A DNA stretch of 64,000 nt from assembly GCA_963798705.1 (NCBI GenBank), contig CAWCTW010000005.1:1364001-1428000 (forward strand), written 5' to 3'. Position numbers and translations under genes: made by a program. The stretch's first letter is position 1. Each line of letters starts with the position of its first letter. This document shows, one piece after another, positions 8,024-19,499 of this stretch. The stretch is from AC-56 sp963798705. Lineage in GTDB: Bacteria > Actinomycetota > Thermoleophilia > Solirubrobacterales > 70-9. Under the pieces are notes generated by a model. The model did no database searches. It saw only the letters and a program-made list of their open reading frames with translations, and was not told the origin of the DNA.

Positions 8024-8439
8024 TCTGCGGCCCCCTCCCGCTTCACGAACTTCGTCTTGATCGGCAGCTTGTGCCCGGCGAGGCGGATGGCGTCGCGCGC
8101 GAGGTCCTCGGGAACTCCCGCCAGCTCGAACATCACGCGGCCCGGCTTGACCACCGCGACCCAGCCCTCCGGGTTCCCCTTCCCCGAGCCCATGCGCGTC
8201 TCGGCCGGCTTCTTCGTGTACGGCTTGTCGGGGAAGATGTTGATCCACACCTTCCCGCCACGCTTGATCTTGCGGGTCATCGCGACCCGGGCGGCCTCGA
8301 TCTGGCGGCTGGTGATCCAGCCGCGCTCGATCGCCTTCAGCCCGTACTCGCCGAACGCGACCGTGCTGCCGCCCTTGGTGTTCCCGCGCATGCGTCCGCG
8401 CATGACCTTGCGGTGCTTGACGCGCTTCGGCATCAGCAT
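8020..8439 (-). CDS. rplP: 50S ribosomal protein L16
   Basis: Large-subunit protein at the A-site. The 139 residues include MPKRVKHRKVMRGRMRG and the FPDKPYTKKPAETRMGSGKG segment. The start ATG overlaps the rpsC stop by one base; the ATG two codons later (8431-8433) matches the usual N-terminus equally well. Confidence 0.97.
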   Translation of the reverse strand: MLMPKRVKHRKVMRGRMRGNTKGGSTVAFGEYGLKAIERGWITSRQIEAARVAMTRKIKRGGKVWINIFPDKPYTKKPAETRMGSGKGNPEGWVAVVKPGRVMFELAGVPEDLARDAIRLAGHKLPIKTKFVKREGAAE

Positions 8440-9413
8440 CAGGCGGAGCCCTCCTCGGGCTTGGACTGCTCGGCGGGCGCCGGCTTCTCAGCCGCCGGCT
8501 TCCCGGCGGAGGGCCGCTCGGTGGGCGCCGGCTTCTCAGCCGCCGGCTTCCCGGCGGCGGGCTTCCCCGCAGCGGGCTGCTGCGGCGGAGCGCTCCCGCC
8601 GGCCGGCCTGGCCTTGGCCGCGCCGGTCACGTCGCCCTTGGCGCGCGGCGGGGCGGTTTCGGCAGGCCGGCGAGGTGGACGCTGGCGGGATCCCCCACCG
8701 GGGCCACGGTCGCGCCCGCGGCCACGGCGGCGTCCACCGGGAGCAAGGCCCTGCTCCTCGTCCTCCATCTGAGAAGAGCGGTAGCCCTCCGGCATGACCT
8801 CGCCCTTGTTGATCCAGCACTTGACGCCGATCCGGCCCGTGGTGGTGCGGGCCTCCACGAACCCGTAATCGATGTCGGCGCGAAGCGTGTGCAGCGGCAC
8901 GCGGCCGTCGGCGTACCCCTCGGTGCGGGCCATCTCGGCGCCGCCGAGTCGCCCCGAGACCTGCACTTTGACCCCCTTGGCCCCGGAGCGCATGGCGGAG
9001 GTGAGCGCTCGCTTCATCGCGCGTCTGAACGCGACGCGATTCTGGAGCTGCTCGGCGATCGACTGGGCCACGAGCTTGGCATCGAGCTCCGGGCGCTTGA
9101 TCTCGCGGATGTTGACCTTGACCGGCTTGTTGGTCAGCTTGTGCAGGTCGCGACGCAGGGCGTCGACCTCGGATCCGGACTTGCCGATCACGATCCCGGG
9201 CCGCGCGGTGTGGATGTCCACCGTCACCTCGCCCCGTTGCTTCACGATCTGGATGTCGGAGAGCCCCGCGTGCGACAGCTTGTTCTGGATGTGGTCTCGG
9301 ATCGCGATGTCCTCGAGCAGATAGTCCGAGAACTCGCGCTCGTTGAACCAGGTGGACTGCCAGTCGTGGATGTACCCGACCCTGAAGCCCTCCGGATGAA
9401 TCTTCTGCCCCAT
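8439..9413 (-). CDS. rpsC: 30S ribosomal protein S3 with repetitive C-terminal tail
   Basis: Small-subunit protein at the mRNA entry site. The N-terminal MGQKIHPEGFRVGYIHDW, the KH domain with IVIGKSGSEVDALR and the C-terminal domain ending DYGFVEARTTTGRIGVKCWI are normal to about residue 215. About 105 further residues follow: first Arg/Gly-rich (GRRRGRGRDRG), then Ala/Pro/Lys repeats based on AGKPAAEKPAP. The tail DNA contains two near-identical stretches around 8480-8560, suggesting expansion by duplication. Confidence 0.96.
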   Translation of the reverse strand: MGQKIHPEGFRVGYIHDWQSTWFNEREFSDYLLEDIAIRDHIQNKLSHAGLSDIQIVKQRGEVTVDIHTARPGIVIGKSGSEVDALRRDLHKLTNKPVKVNIREIKRPELDAKLVAQSIAEQLQNRVAFRRAMKRALTSAMRSGAKGVKVQVSGRLGGAEMARTEGYADGRVPLHTLRADIDYGFVEARTTTGRIGVKCWINKGEVMPEGYRSSQMEDEEQGLAPGGRRRGRGRDRGPGGGSRQRPPRRPAETAPPRAKGDVTGAAKARPAGGSAPPQQPAAGKPAAGKPAAEKPAPTERPSAGKPAAEKPAPAEQSKPEEGSA

Positions 9414-9426
9414 CTAGGTTCCGCTC

Positions 9427-9786
9427 CTATTCCGTTGGCGTGAGGGCCACCTTGACGTGGCACGTTCGCTTGTCGATCCTGGTGGCCCGTCCCCGAGCAC
9501 GGGCGCGCCAGCGCTTGAGCGTCGGGCCCTCGTCCACGGTGATCTCCACGATCCGCAGGTCGTCGCCCACGAGATCGTGATTGGCCTCGGCGTTGGCGGT
9601 CGCCGACGCCAGGAGCTTCTCGATGTCGGCGGCCGCGCCGCGCGGCGAGAACTGCAGGAGGGTGCGCGCCTCGGCCACCGGCAGCCCCCGGACCTGATCG
9701 GCCACCAACCTGGCCTTGCGCGGCGCCACGCGCACGTACTTCGAGCTCGCGCGCACCATCGGCGCCTGTGAGTCGCCGGCGGCCAT
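9427..9786 (-). CDS. rplV: 50S ribosomal protein L22
   Basis: Exit-tunnel protein. The 119 residues include VRVAPRKARLVADQVRG and the C-terminal hairpin region LKRWRARARGRATRIDKRTCH. Its start overlaps the rpsS stop by one base, and it ends 13 bases before rpsC. Confidence 0.97.
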   Translation of the reverse strand: MAAGDSQAPMVRASSKYVRVAPRKARLVADQVRGLPVAEARTLLQFSPRGAAADIEKLLASATANAEANHDLVGDDLRIVEITVDEGPTLKRWRARARGRATRIDKRTCHVKVALTPTE

Positions 9787-10058
9787 CAGCGCTCCACCTT
9801 GCTCCCGGAGTGGGCCCGGAACGTCCGCGTGGGCGCGAACTCCCCGAGCTTGTGACCCACCATGGACTCGGAGATGAAGACGGGCACGTGCTTGCGGCCG
9901 TCGTGGACCGCGATGGTGTGGCCCACCATCTCGGGAAAGATCGTCGAGCTTCGCGCCCAGGTCTTGACCATCTGCTTGGTGCCGCCCTCGTTCATCTGCT
10001 GAACCCGCTTCAGCAGGCGCTCCTCGGCGTGCGGTCCCTTCTTCGTCGACCTGCCCAT
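9786..10058 (-). CDS. rpsS: 30S ribosomal protein S19
   Basis: Small-subunit head protein. The ATG overlapping the rplB stop gives a standard 90-residue product, MGRSTKKGPHAEERLLKR, with STIFPEMVGHTIAVHDGRKH and GHKLGEFAPTRTF. The open frame extends upstream inside rplB but that part is not S19. Confidence 0.98.
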   Translation of the reverse strand: MGRSTKKGPHAEERLLKRVQQMNEGGTKQMVKTWARSSTIFPEMVGHTIAVHDGRKHVPVFISESMVGHKLGEFAPTRTFRAHSGSKVER

Positions 10059-10909
10059 TACCGGTTGCCTCCCTTTCGCTTGCCGCGGCGCCGGCCCCGG
10101 ACGATCAGCGCGTCGGACGGCTTGCCCTTCTTGCGCGTGCGATAACCCAGCGTGGGCTTGCCCCAAGGTGTCTCCGGATGCCCGCCCGGGGTGTGGTGCG
10201 CCTCGCCGCCGCCGTGTGGGTGGTCGACCGGGTTCATGGCGACGCCGCGTGTCTGCGGGCGGACGCCCTTGTGGCGAGACCGGCCGGCCTTGCCGAGCTC
10301 GACGTTCTGGTGCTCGGAGTTCGAGAGGGTGCCGATGGTGGCGCGGCAATCGGCGCGGACCATCCGCATCTCGGACGACGGCAGGCGAAGCGTCACCATC
10401 GCGCCCTCCTTCGCGGCGACCTGGATCCCCGAGCCGGCCGCCCGCCCGAGCCGGCCGCCCTGCTCGGGCACCAGCTCGACGTTGTGGACGATCGTCCCGG
10501 TCGGGATCGCACGCAGCGGCAGCGAGTTGCCGGGGCGGATGTCCGCGCGCTCGCCGGACTCGACCCGCGCCCCGGGCCGCAGCCCCTGTGGAGCCAGGAT
10601 GTAGCGCTTCTCGCCGTCCGCGTAGTGGAGCAGGGCGATGTAGGTGGTGCGGTTGGGGTCGTACTCGATCGTGGCGACCTTGGCCGGCACGCCGTCCTTG
10701 CGGCGCAGGAAGTCGATCTTGCGGTAGCGGCGCTTGGCGCCGCCGCCGCGGTGGCGCGAGGTCACGCGGCCGTGCGTGTTACGCCCGCCCGACTTGGTCT
10801 TGCCCTCGGTCAGCGGCTTGTGCGGCTTGCCCTCGGTCAGCTCCTCGCGAAGCTGGAAGGTGGCGAACCGCCGCCCCGGTGAAGTTGGCTTTGACTTTCG
10901 AATTGCCAT
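10058..10909 (-). CDS. rplB: 50S ribosomal protein L2
   Basis: Peptidyl-transferase-centre scaffold protein. The 283 residues include GGRNTHGRVTSRHRGGG and the signature segment GVAMNPVDHPHGGGE with the functionally important His. The C-terminus (GRRRGKRKGGNR) is normal. Upstream, 25 bases separate it from rplW. Confidence 0.98.
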   Translation of the reverse strand: MAIRKSKPTSPGRRFATFQLREELTEGKPHKPLTEGKTKSGGRNTHGRVTSRHRGGGAKRRYRKIDFLRRKDGVPAKVATIEYDPNRTTYIALLHYADGEKRYILAPQGLRPGARVESGERADIRPGNSLPLRAIPTGTIVHNVELVPEQGGRLGRAAGSGIQVAAKEGAMVTLRLPSSEMRMVRADCRATIGTLSNSEHQNVELGKAGRSRHKGVRPQTRGVAMNPVDHPHGGGEAHHTPGGHPETPWGKPTLGYRTRKKGKPSDALIVRGRRRGKRKGGNR

Positions 10910-10934
10910 CTCTGATTACTTAGCCACCTGCCGC

Positions 10935-11231
10935 CTACTCGGCGACGGCCGCCCCCTCGAACAGCTCGATCCGGTCGCCCGCCGCCAGCTGGACGATCGC
11001 CTTCTTCCAGGACCGCGTGCGCCCCGAGTGCAGGCCCCGGCGCTTCGGCTTGGAGCGAACCTTCGCCGTCCGCACCGCGGCCACCCGCACGTCGAAGATC
11101 TCCTCCACGGCGCGGGCGATCTGCGTCTTGTGGGCGCGGTCGTCGACCCGGAACGTGTACTTGCCGACGGACATCAGCGCGTAGCTCTTCTCGGAGACGA
11201 CCGGCTCGAGAATCACCTGCCGGGAGTCCAT
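10935..11231 (-). CDS. rplW: 50S ribosomal protein L23
   Basis: Exit-site protein that docks trigger factor and SRP. It has 98 residues starting MDSRQVILEPVVSEKSYALM; a GTG one codon earlier is an alternative. The VRSKPKRRGLHSGRTRSWKKA segment is the rRNA-binding loop. Unlike most neighbours it is separated from the preceding gene (rplD) by 64 bases, which contain a dispersed repeat. Confidence 0.96.
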   Translation of the reverse strand: MDSRQVILEPVVSEKSYALMSVGKYTFRVDDRAHKTQIARAVEEIFDVRVAAVRTAKVRSKPKRRGLHSGRTRSWKKAIVQLAAGDRIELFEGAAVAE

Positions 11232-11258
11232 CACGCCCCCACGACTGGTTGATTTTGC

Positions 11259-11290
11259 ACCGTATAGGTGGATTTCAGACCGTTCGCGCG
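11259..11290 (+). repeat. Copy A of a dispersed short repeat
   Basis: The rplD-rplW gap holds ACCGTATAGGTGGATTTC followed by AGACCGTTCGCGCG. The same pattern, ACCGTAYRGGTGCATTTG plus a GACGTTCGC-like end, occurs on the minus strand on both sides of the DUF559 gene at 35-36.5 kb. It fills most of a spacer that is usually very short in this operon. Confidence 0.55.
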
Positions 11291-11295
11291 CATGA

Positions 11296-11931
11296 TCATC
11301 GCTTGGCCTCCCGCGCCCTCTCCCCTACTTGCCCGAGCGCCGCCTCGGACAGCACAAGCGACTGGTGGCCGACCACGTCGGCGACGGAGAGCGCGCTCGC
11401 CTGCAGGACGGTGACACCAGGGAGATTGCGAAAGCTCTTCAGCGCGGCCAGCTCCTCGGCGTCCAGCACGACGAGCGTGGGCTCACGCGCGCCCCACTTC
11501 GCGAGGCCCTGGGCGGCCTGCTTGGTGGCCGGCTCGGAGAAGCTCGCGCCGTCCAGGACGGCCACGCTCCCCCGCGCCGCATGGACCGAGAGGGCGGCCC
11601 GCAGGGCGCGGCGCCGGGCCTTGCGGTTGACCTTGACCCCGTAGTGGCGCGGCTTGGGCCCGAAGGCAACGCCGCCGCCTCGCCGATGCGGGACGCTCAG
11701 CGCCCCGGCGCGGGCGCGGCCGGTGCCCTTCTGGCGCCAGGCCTTGGCGGTGGTCATCGCCACCTCGCCGCGGCCGAGCGTGGAGGCGGTGCCCCGCCGC
11801 CGGGCGGCCATGTCGGCGCGCGCCGTCTCGTGCACGAGCGACTCGTGGAACTCCTCGCCGAAGACGTCGGCCGGCAGGTCCGCCTTGGACTGCTTGCCCA
11901 GCACCGGTGCCTTGGTCGTCGCCGTCGCCAT
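11296..11931 (-). CDS. rplD: 50S ribosomal protein L4
   Basis: Exit-tunnel protein and, in enterobacteria, autoregulator of the S10 operon. The 211 residues contain the loop region RQKGTGRARAGALSVPHRRGGG and GPKPRHYGVKVNRKARRRAL. Start overlaps the rplC stop by one base. Confidence 0.97.
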   Translation of the reverse strand: MATATTKAPVLGKQSKADLPADVFGEEFHESLVHETARADMAARRRGTASTLGRGEVAMTTAKAWRQKGTGRARAGALSVPHRRGGGVAFGPKPRHYGVKVNRKARRRALRAALSVHAARGSVAVLDGASFSEPATKQAAQGLAKWGAREPTLVVLDAEELAALKSFRNLPGVTVLQASALSVADVVGHQSLVLSEAALGQVGERAREAKR

Positions 11932-12554
11932 CAGTCCGACCTCACTTCGACCGTGCCGTTCTTGGGGCCGGGCACGGCGCCCTTGACGAGTAGGAGGTTG
12001 CGCTCGGCGTCCACCTCGACGACCTCGAGCCTTCGCTGCGTCACCCGCTTGCCACCCATCCGACCGGGCATCTTCGTGCCCTTGAAGACGCGCGCGGGAT
12101 CGGCGCTCGCGCCGATCGAGCCCGGGGCGCGGATGTTGTGCGATCCGTGCGAGACCGGGCCGCGACCGAAGTTGTGGCGACGGATCGTGCCGGCGAATCC
12201 CTTCCCGACGGCGACGCCGGAAATCTTGACGCGTTGGCCGGGCTCGAACTGCTCCACTGTCAGGACCTCGCCGATCTGGTGCTCCGCGTCCGGATCGCGA
12301 AACTCGACCAGCGTCTTCAGGGACCCCGCGTCAGCCTTCTTCAGGTGCCCGAGCTCGGCCTTCGTCAGCTTGTGCTCGGGCGCCTCGCCGAAGGCGAGCT
12401 GGACGGCGGAGTAGCCGTCGTTGTCGGGGTCTCGCACGCCGGTCACCGGACACGGGCCGGCCTGAATCACCGTCACGGGCACGCGAGTGCCGTCCTCGGT
12501 GAACACCTGGGTCATGCCGACCTTCTTGCCGATGATGGCCGCCAAGGAGCTCAC
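11931..12554 (-). CDS. rplC: 50S ribosomal protein L3
   Basis: Large-subunit protein reaching the peptidyl-transferase centre. The 207 residues include LAAIIGKKVGMTQVFTEDG and the signature FAGTIRRHNFGRGPVSHGSH. It begins with GTG immediately after the rpsJ TAG, with no spacer. Its C-terminus ends PGPKNGTVEVRSD. Confidence 0.97.
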   Translation of the reverse strand: MSSLAAIIGKKVGMTQVFTEDGTRVPVTVIQAGPCPVTGVRDPDNDGYSAVQLAFGEAPEHKLTKAELGHLKKADAGSLKTLVEFRDPDAEHQIGEVLTVEQFEPGQRVKISGVAVGKGFAGTIRRHNFGRGPVSHGSHNIRAPGSIGASADPARVFKGTKMPGRMGGKRVTQRRLEVVEVDAERNLLLVKGAVPGPKNGTVEVRSD

Positions 12555-12875
12555 CTACGTCTTGATCTCGATGTCGACGCCCGCCGGGAGCGCGTCGAGG
12601 CGCTGCAGCGAGTCGATCGTCTTCGGCGTGGGCTGGTGGATGTCGATCAGGCGCTTGTGGGTGCGGATCTCGAAGTGCTCGCGCGAGTCCTTGTCCTTGA
12701 ACGGCGAGCGGATCACGCAGTAGACGTTCTTGTCCGTGGGCAGGGGGACCGGGCCGGCGACGCGGGCCCCGGTTCGCTGCGCCGTCTCGACGATCTCGCG
12801 GGCAGCGCGATCGATGGCGTCGTGGTCGTACGCCTTCAGACGGATTCGGATCTTGTTTGCGGCGATGGAAGCCAA
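12555..12875 (-). CDS. rpsJ: 30S ribosomal protein S10 (NusE)
   Basis: Small-subunit protein and transcription antitermination partner of NusB/NusG. The 106 residues contain KIRIRLKAYDHDAIDRAA, GPVPLPTDKNVYCVIRSPF and the THKRLIDIHQPTPKTID signature. It is the first gene of the S10/spc operon; the 146-base gap to tuf should hold its promoter. Confidence 0.98.
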   Translation of the reverse strand: MASIAANKIRIRLKAYDHDAIDRAAREIVETAQRTGARVAGPVPLPTDKNVYCVIRSPFKDKDSREHFEIRTHKRLIDIHQPTPKTIDSLQRLDALPAGVDIEIKT

Positions 12876-12913
12876 TTTCGTGTCTTTCGCTTACGCGTCC
12901 TAATCGCGCAGAT

Positions 12914-12947
12914 GGGGCGTCGCCCCGTGCTCGTGGGGCGCCGCCCC
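12914..12947. repeat. Two direct copies of a self-complementary GC block upstream of rpsJ
   Basis: GGGGCGTCGCCCC at 12914-12926 and GGGGCGCCGCCCC at 12935-12947 are near-identical direct repeats, and each is itself palindromic. In rpsJ-sense RNA they could form two small hairpins or one longer one about 40-65 bases before the start codon. They may belong to the S10 leader; no L4-type leader structure could be confirmed by eye. Confidence 0.4.
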
Positions 12948-12986
12948 GGTTTTATGTCCTTGCAATGCCCGCCATCGACGACGGGC

Positions 12987-13014
12987 CAAAACGGGCCGGC
13001 CTCGCGGCCGGCCC
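12987..13014 (-). terminator. Candidate intrinsic terminator after tuf
   Basis: Nine-base stem GGGCCGGCC / GGCCGGCCC (12993-13001 with 13006-13014), loop of four, starting seven bases after the tuf stop. In minus-strand RNA the hairpin is followed by GUUUUGG, a short U run. It would separate the str genes from the S10 operon. Confidence 0.6.
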
Positions 13015-13021
13015 CAGGTCG

Positions 13022-14206
<1,185 letters not shown>

Positions 14207-14367
14207 CTCGCTCCTTTTTCAAGTGAGGGGTCTTAGCCCCGAAACTGGCTGGTGCCGTTCTTTGCTTTCTTGGATTTCGGTTGCTGTTGAAGTCTCTGTC
14301 GTGGTTGGCGCTTGGTGTTTCCGGAGGTTCGTCAGGTGACCGGCGAACCCCGGGAATATAGGCAAAA

Positions 14368-16479
<2,112 letters not shown>

Positions 16480-16571
16480 TGTGCGTAAAGTGTCCGTTTG
16501 AACTGTCGTGGCTACCGGAGCCACGGCGCCGCTCAGGAGGAGACGTCGGGCTTAAGGCGGGATGCGCCCAT

Positions 16572-16594
16572 AAAAAAGGCCCGCACGGGCCTTG
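16572..16594 (-). terminator. Strong intrinsic terminator in the fusA upstream region
   Basis: AAGGCCCG TG CGGGCCTT followed by a run of six Us on the minus strand, about 95 bases before the fusA start. No minus-strand gene ends here; the nearest upstream minus-strand gene is rpsG, 1.9 kb away. It could be an attenuator in the fusA leader, the end of a small RNA transcribed from about 16,600-16,730, or protection against antisense read-through. Confidence 0.6.
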
Positions 16595-16735
16595 GCGCTA
16601 GTGCCGATTCAGCCCGAATACGCCTATATCGTGCGGCTCTCCATGGATTGAATGTCCGCCCGGGAGAAAGCGCCGTGCCGACGCCCGAGCGACGGCTGAA
16701 TATAGCAGGTGCATGATGCCCCTCAGGCAGGCTGA

Positions 16736-17677
16736 ATGAGGCTTAACCGTCGCAAGAATCGCGACTCGGAGAGCGACCGGCGACGGCCGCGCGAGCGTTC
16801 GTCCGAGTCGACCTCCGAGGATCCGCCGAAGCCGCGTGAAAAGCACCGGAGCAGCCTCGCCGGCGGGGTCCGCTCGCTGCGGGATGGACGGCGCAGGCTG
16901 CGTTCCGCCGGGGCGCGGCGGCTCAGGCCGATCGCTCGTTTCGCCCGGTCGACGGCGGCCGACGCACTCGGAATCGCGCGCGAGATCCTGCGGTGGCCGG
17001 CCCGGGTCTGGATGGCCGTCGCCGAGGCGCTCGGCTCGGCCCTCCTGGCGGCCTGGCGCATTGCGGTCGTGCCGGCATGGCGGCTCGCCCTTCGCCTGCT
17101 GCGCGCCGGCCTGGCGCTCGGGGAGCGGACGGTCACCCCGGCGCGCGCGCTGACGGTGGTGGCGCTTGCGGCGACGATCGCGCTCGGCGGCTCGCAGTTC
17201 GGCGACTACCGTGCCGTGCAGGTGGGCGCGCCCGGGTACTCGAAGGTCCAGGAGGTGGCGCAGGCTCCCGAGGTCGCAAGCGCGATGCCCAGCTCGGCGC
17301 ACGGGATCTGGGTGTTCGCGATCGCCGTCGCGTGCCTGTTCGTCACCCTCTTCGCCGTCTGGCGCAACTGGCGCCTGGCTCGATTGCTCTTGTTCGCGGG
17401 CGTGGCCGTGGTCGCCATAAGCCTCTTGGTCGATCGTCCCGAGGGCCTGCGCCTGGGCACGGAGGGCGTGGCCTACTCCGGGGCGCATGCGGTGCTGCTG
17501 GGCTGCTTCTGGGCGCAGCTGTTCTCAGGTGTGACTCTCATCGTGGTCGGACCCCTCCTCGCCGCTCAGCTGCGGCGGGAGCAGGCGCCCCGGCGCCGGC
17601 GCTCGCGCCCGGGCCGCCGCGGAGACGGGGCCGAGTCGAAGCGCGTGCCCAGGCTGCGGCCGGGGGTCGGCACTTGA
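16736..17677 (+). CDS. Membrane protein of unknown function
   Basis: No family recognised. The 313-residue protein has a highly basic N-terminus (about 75 residues, Arg/Ser-rich), then amphipathic segments and four hydrophobic stretches: ALTVVALAATIALGG, GIWVFAIAVACLFVTLFAV, LLLFAGVAVVAISLLV and AVLLGCFWAQLFSGVTLIVV. The C-terminus is again basic. It begins with ATG right after a GGCTGA stretch and overlaps the next gene by four bases, so the two probably form one unit. The pair is inserted in the str operon in the opposite direction. Confidence 0.7.
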   Translation: MRLNRRKNRDSESDRRRPRERSSESTSEDPPKPREKHRSSLAGGVRSLRDGRRRLRSAGARRLRPIARFARSTAADALGIAREILRWPARVWMAVAEALGSALLAAWRIAVVPAWRLALRLLRAGLALGERTVTPARALTVVALAATIALGGSQFGDYRAVQVGAPGYSKVQEVAQAPEVASAMPSSAHGIWVFAIAVACLFVTLFAVWRNWRLARLLLFAGVAVVAISLLVDRPEGLRLGTEGVAYSGAHAVLLGCFWAQLFSGVTLIVVGPLLAAQLRREQAPRRRRSRPGRRGDGAESKRVPRLRPGVGT

Positions 17678-18474
17678 GCACCGGCCGGCAGGCGAGCGCC
17701 CGCAGGTACGCGGCGGCCGTGCCCACCGGCATGGCGATCGCCGTCGGCACCGGGCTGCTGTTCTTCGTCGTCGCGCTCGTCTCGGGAGCCACCTTCGCCC
17801 TGGCGGTCGCCCTGGGCCTCGGCGGCGGCGTGGTCGTGGGCGCCATCTATGCGGCCCGCCGCAACCCGGAGCGCCTGCTGCCCCTGGCGTGCGTGGCCGG
17901 TGCCGCGGCGCTGTTCGCCTCCGAGCTGATGACGACGTTCCAGCTCTCCTCCGCTGGGCAGCCCCTCTGCAACGTCGGCGCGGCCGGGCGCCACCACTTC
18001 GCCATTGGCGTCCTCGCGATCTTCGCCGTGGTCGCGGTGGTCATTGCCGTGACCTCGGCCTCCAAGCCCGCGGCGATCTCGGTGGGCGTGGCGGGGGTGA
18101 TCGCGCTGATCCTCTTCTTGACGATCGACCTCCCGCACGCCAACAACACGGGCACGCTCGCCGGCTGCTCGGCCTCCACGACCGGCAGCTTCTTCGAGGC
18201 GAAGGCGATCCCCCAGGCGGGCTTTTGGCTCGAGATGGTGGGAGCGCTGGCGCTCGCCCTGAGCGGCGTCGCGCTCGGGACCCTCAACCCCGAGCAGCTC
18301 CGGGCGATCCGGCCCCGGTGGCTGGGCGGCCCCAAGCGCGAGGAGCCCGCATCCGGGTCGGCCGCGTCCTCCCCGTTGAGCGAACCGAGGCGGGAGAAGG
18401 CGGCCGGGTCCACCAACGAGAGCAGTGCCGGCGCCAGCCGGCGAGCCAGGGCGCGGGGCAGCCGCCGCAGCTAG
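17674..18474 (+). CDS. Membrane protein of unknown function
   Basis: No family recognised. It starts with a TTG overlapping the preceding TGA (266 residues). About six hydrophobic segments follow, including MAIAVGTGLLFFVVALVSGA, FAIGVLAIFAVVAVVIAV and ISVGVAGVIALILFLTI. Two Cys residues occur in extracellular-looking loops (PLCNVGAAG and LAGCSAST). The C-terminal 60 residues are Ser/Ala/Arg-rich and probably disordered. It ends ten bases before rpsG, convergent with it. Confidence 0.65.
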   Translation: MSTGRQASARRYAAAVPTGMAIAVGTGLLFFVVALVSGATFALAVALGLGGGVVVGAIYAARRNPERLLPLACVAGAAALFASELMTTFQLSSAGQPLCNVGAAGRHHFAIGVLAIFAVVAVVIAVTSASKPAAISVGVAGVIALILFLTIDLPHANNTGTLAGCSASTTGSFFEAKAIPQAGFWLEMVGALALALSGVALGTLNPEQLRAIRPRWLGGPKREEPASGSAASSPLSEPRREKAAGSTNESSAGASRRARARGSRRS

Positions 18475-18484
18475 TGAGGGGCGG

Positions 18485-18955
18485 CTACCAGCGGTAGTGC
18501 GCGAAGGCCTTGTTGGCCTGCGCCATGCGGTAGATGTCGTCCTTGCGCTTCCAGGCGCCGCCCTGCTGCTGGGTGGAGTCGAGCACCTCGTTGGCGAGGC
18601 GTTCCGACATCAGCTTCTCGCGACGGGCTCGGGCGTACTGCACGAGCCAGCGGACGGCGAGCGTGCGGGCCCGGCGGGCCTGAACCTCGACCGGGACCTG
18701 GTAGGTCGCGCCGCCGACCCGGCGGGAGCGGACCTCGAGCACCGGGGTGAGCTCCTTGATCGCGTCGTCGAGGACGTCGACCGGCGGACGGCCGGTGCGC
18801 TCGCCGACGATCGCCAGCGCGTCGTAGACGATGCGCTCCGCGAGCGACTTCTTGCCATCGCCCATGACCTTGTTGATCACCTGCTGCACGAGCCGGCTGC
18901 GATGGGTGGCATCCGGCTCGATCGGACGAATCGGTGCGCGGGCGCGACGGGGCAC
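18485..18955 (-). CDS. rpsG: 30S ribosomal protein S7
   Basis: Primary head-assembly protein; the translational repressor of the str operon in E. coli. The 156 residues include QQVINKVMGDGKKSLAERIVYDAL and GGATYQVPVEVQARRARTLAVRW. It lies about 90 bases after rpsL. Confidence 0.98.
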   Translation of the reverse strand: MPRRARAPIRPIEPDATHRSRLVQQVINKVMGDGKKSLAERIVYDALAIVGERTGRPPVDVLDDAIKELTPVLEVRSRRVGGATYQVPVEVQARRARTLAVRWLVQYARARREKLMSERLANEVLDSTQQQGGAWKRKDDIYRMAQANKAFAHYRW

Positions 18956-19044
18956 TAGCGGTGCCTCCTTCTACCCACCGAGGACGCAGGACCAGCGAAG
19001 GCTCGCAGCCGGCTGAGTGGTGCCTGGGTGGGGGCAGTCACCGC

Positions 19045-19437
19045 TTAGCGCTTGACCCCGTAGTGCGAGCGAGACTGCTTGCGGTCGGAGACGCCCGAGG
19101 CATCGAGCGTTCCGCGGACGACCTTGTAGCGGACGCCCGGAAGATCCTTGACGCGACCGCCTCGCACCAGCACGACCGAGTGCTCCTGGAGGTTGTGTCC
19201 CTCGCCGGGGATGTAGCAGGTGACCTCCATGCCGTTGGTCAGCCGCACGCGGGCGACCTTGCGGAGCGCCGAGTTCGGCTTCTTCGGCGTCACCGTGTAG
19301 ACGCGGGTGCAGACGCCCCGCCGCTGCGGCGCCGCGATGCGGCGCTTTCGCCCCTGGCCCGACTTGAGGCCGGGAGTGGCGACCTTCTTGGTGGGCCGGT
19401 TTCGGCCCTTGCGGATCAGCTGGCTGGTCGTAGGCAC
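19045..19437 (-). CDS. rpsL: 30S ribosomal protein S12
   Basis: Decoding-centre protein. The GTG start gives PTTSQLIRKGRNRPTKK and a product of 130 residues; codons upstream have no similarity. The streptomycin-related loops are wild type in appearance (TPKKPNSALRK and RVKDLPGVRY). The gene starts only 62 bases from a divergent gene, so the interval must contain promoters for both. Confidence 0.98.
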   Translation of the reverse strand: MPTTSQLIRKGRNRPTKKVATPGLKSGQGRKRRIAAPQRRGVCTRVYTVTPKKPNSALRKVARVRLTNGMEVTCYIPGEGHNLQEHSVVLVRGGRVKDLPGVRYKVVRGTLDASGVSDRKQSRSHYGVKR

Positions 19438-19499
19438 GGCGGGGAATGGTACAAGGCCCCCGATCCCGGCCTCGATCAACCGCTCGTTACGCTGGAATC

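Noticed and set aside
12914..12947. Plus-strand terminator from GGGGCGCCGCCCCGGTTTT
   Set aside because: There is no plus-strand gene upstream for it to terminate; it is more likely part of the S10 leader.
14207..14367. tRNA genes near tuf or upstream of secE, as in many bacteria
   Set aside because: No cloverleaf or TTCGAATC-type T-arm could be found in the gaps 14207-14367 or 38038-38160.
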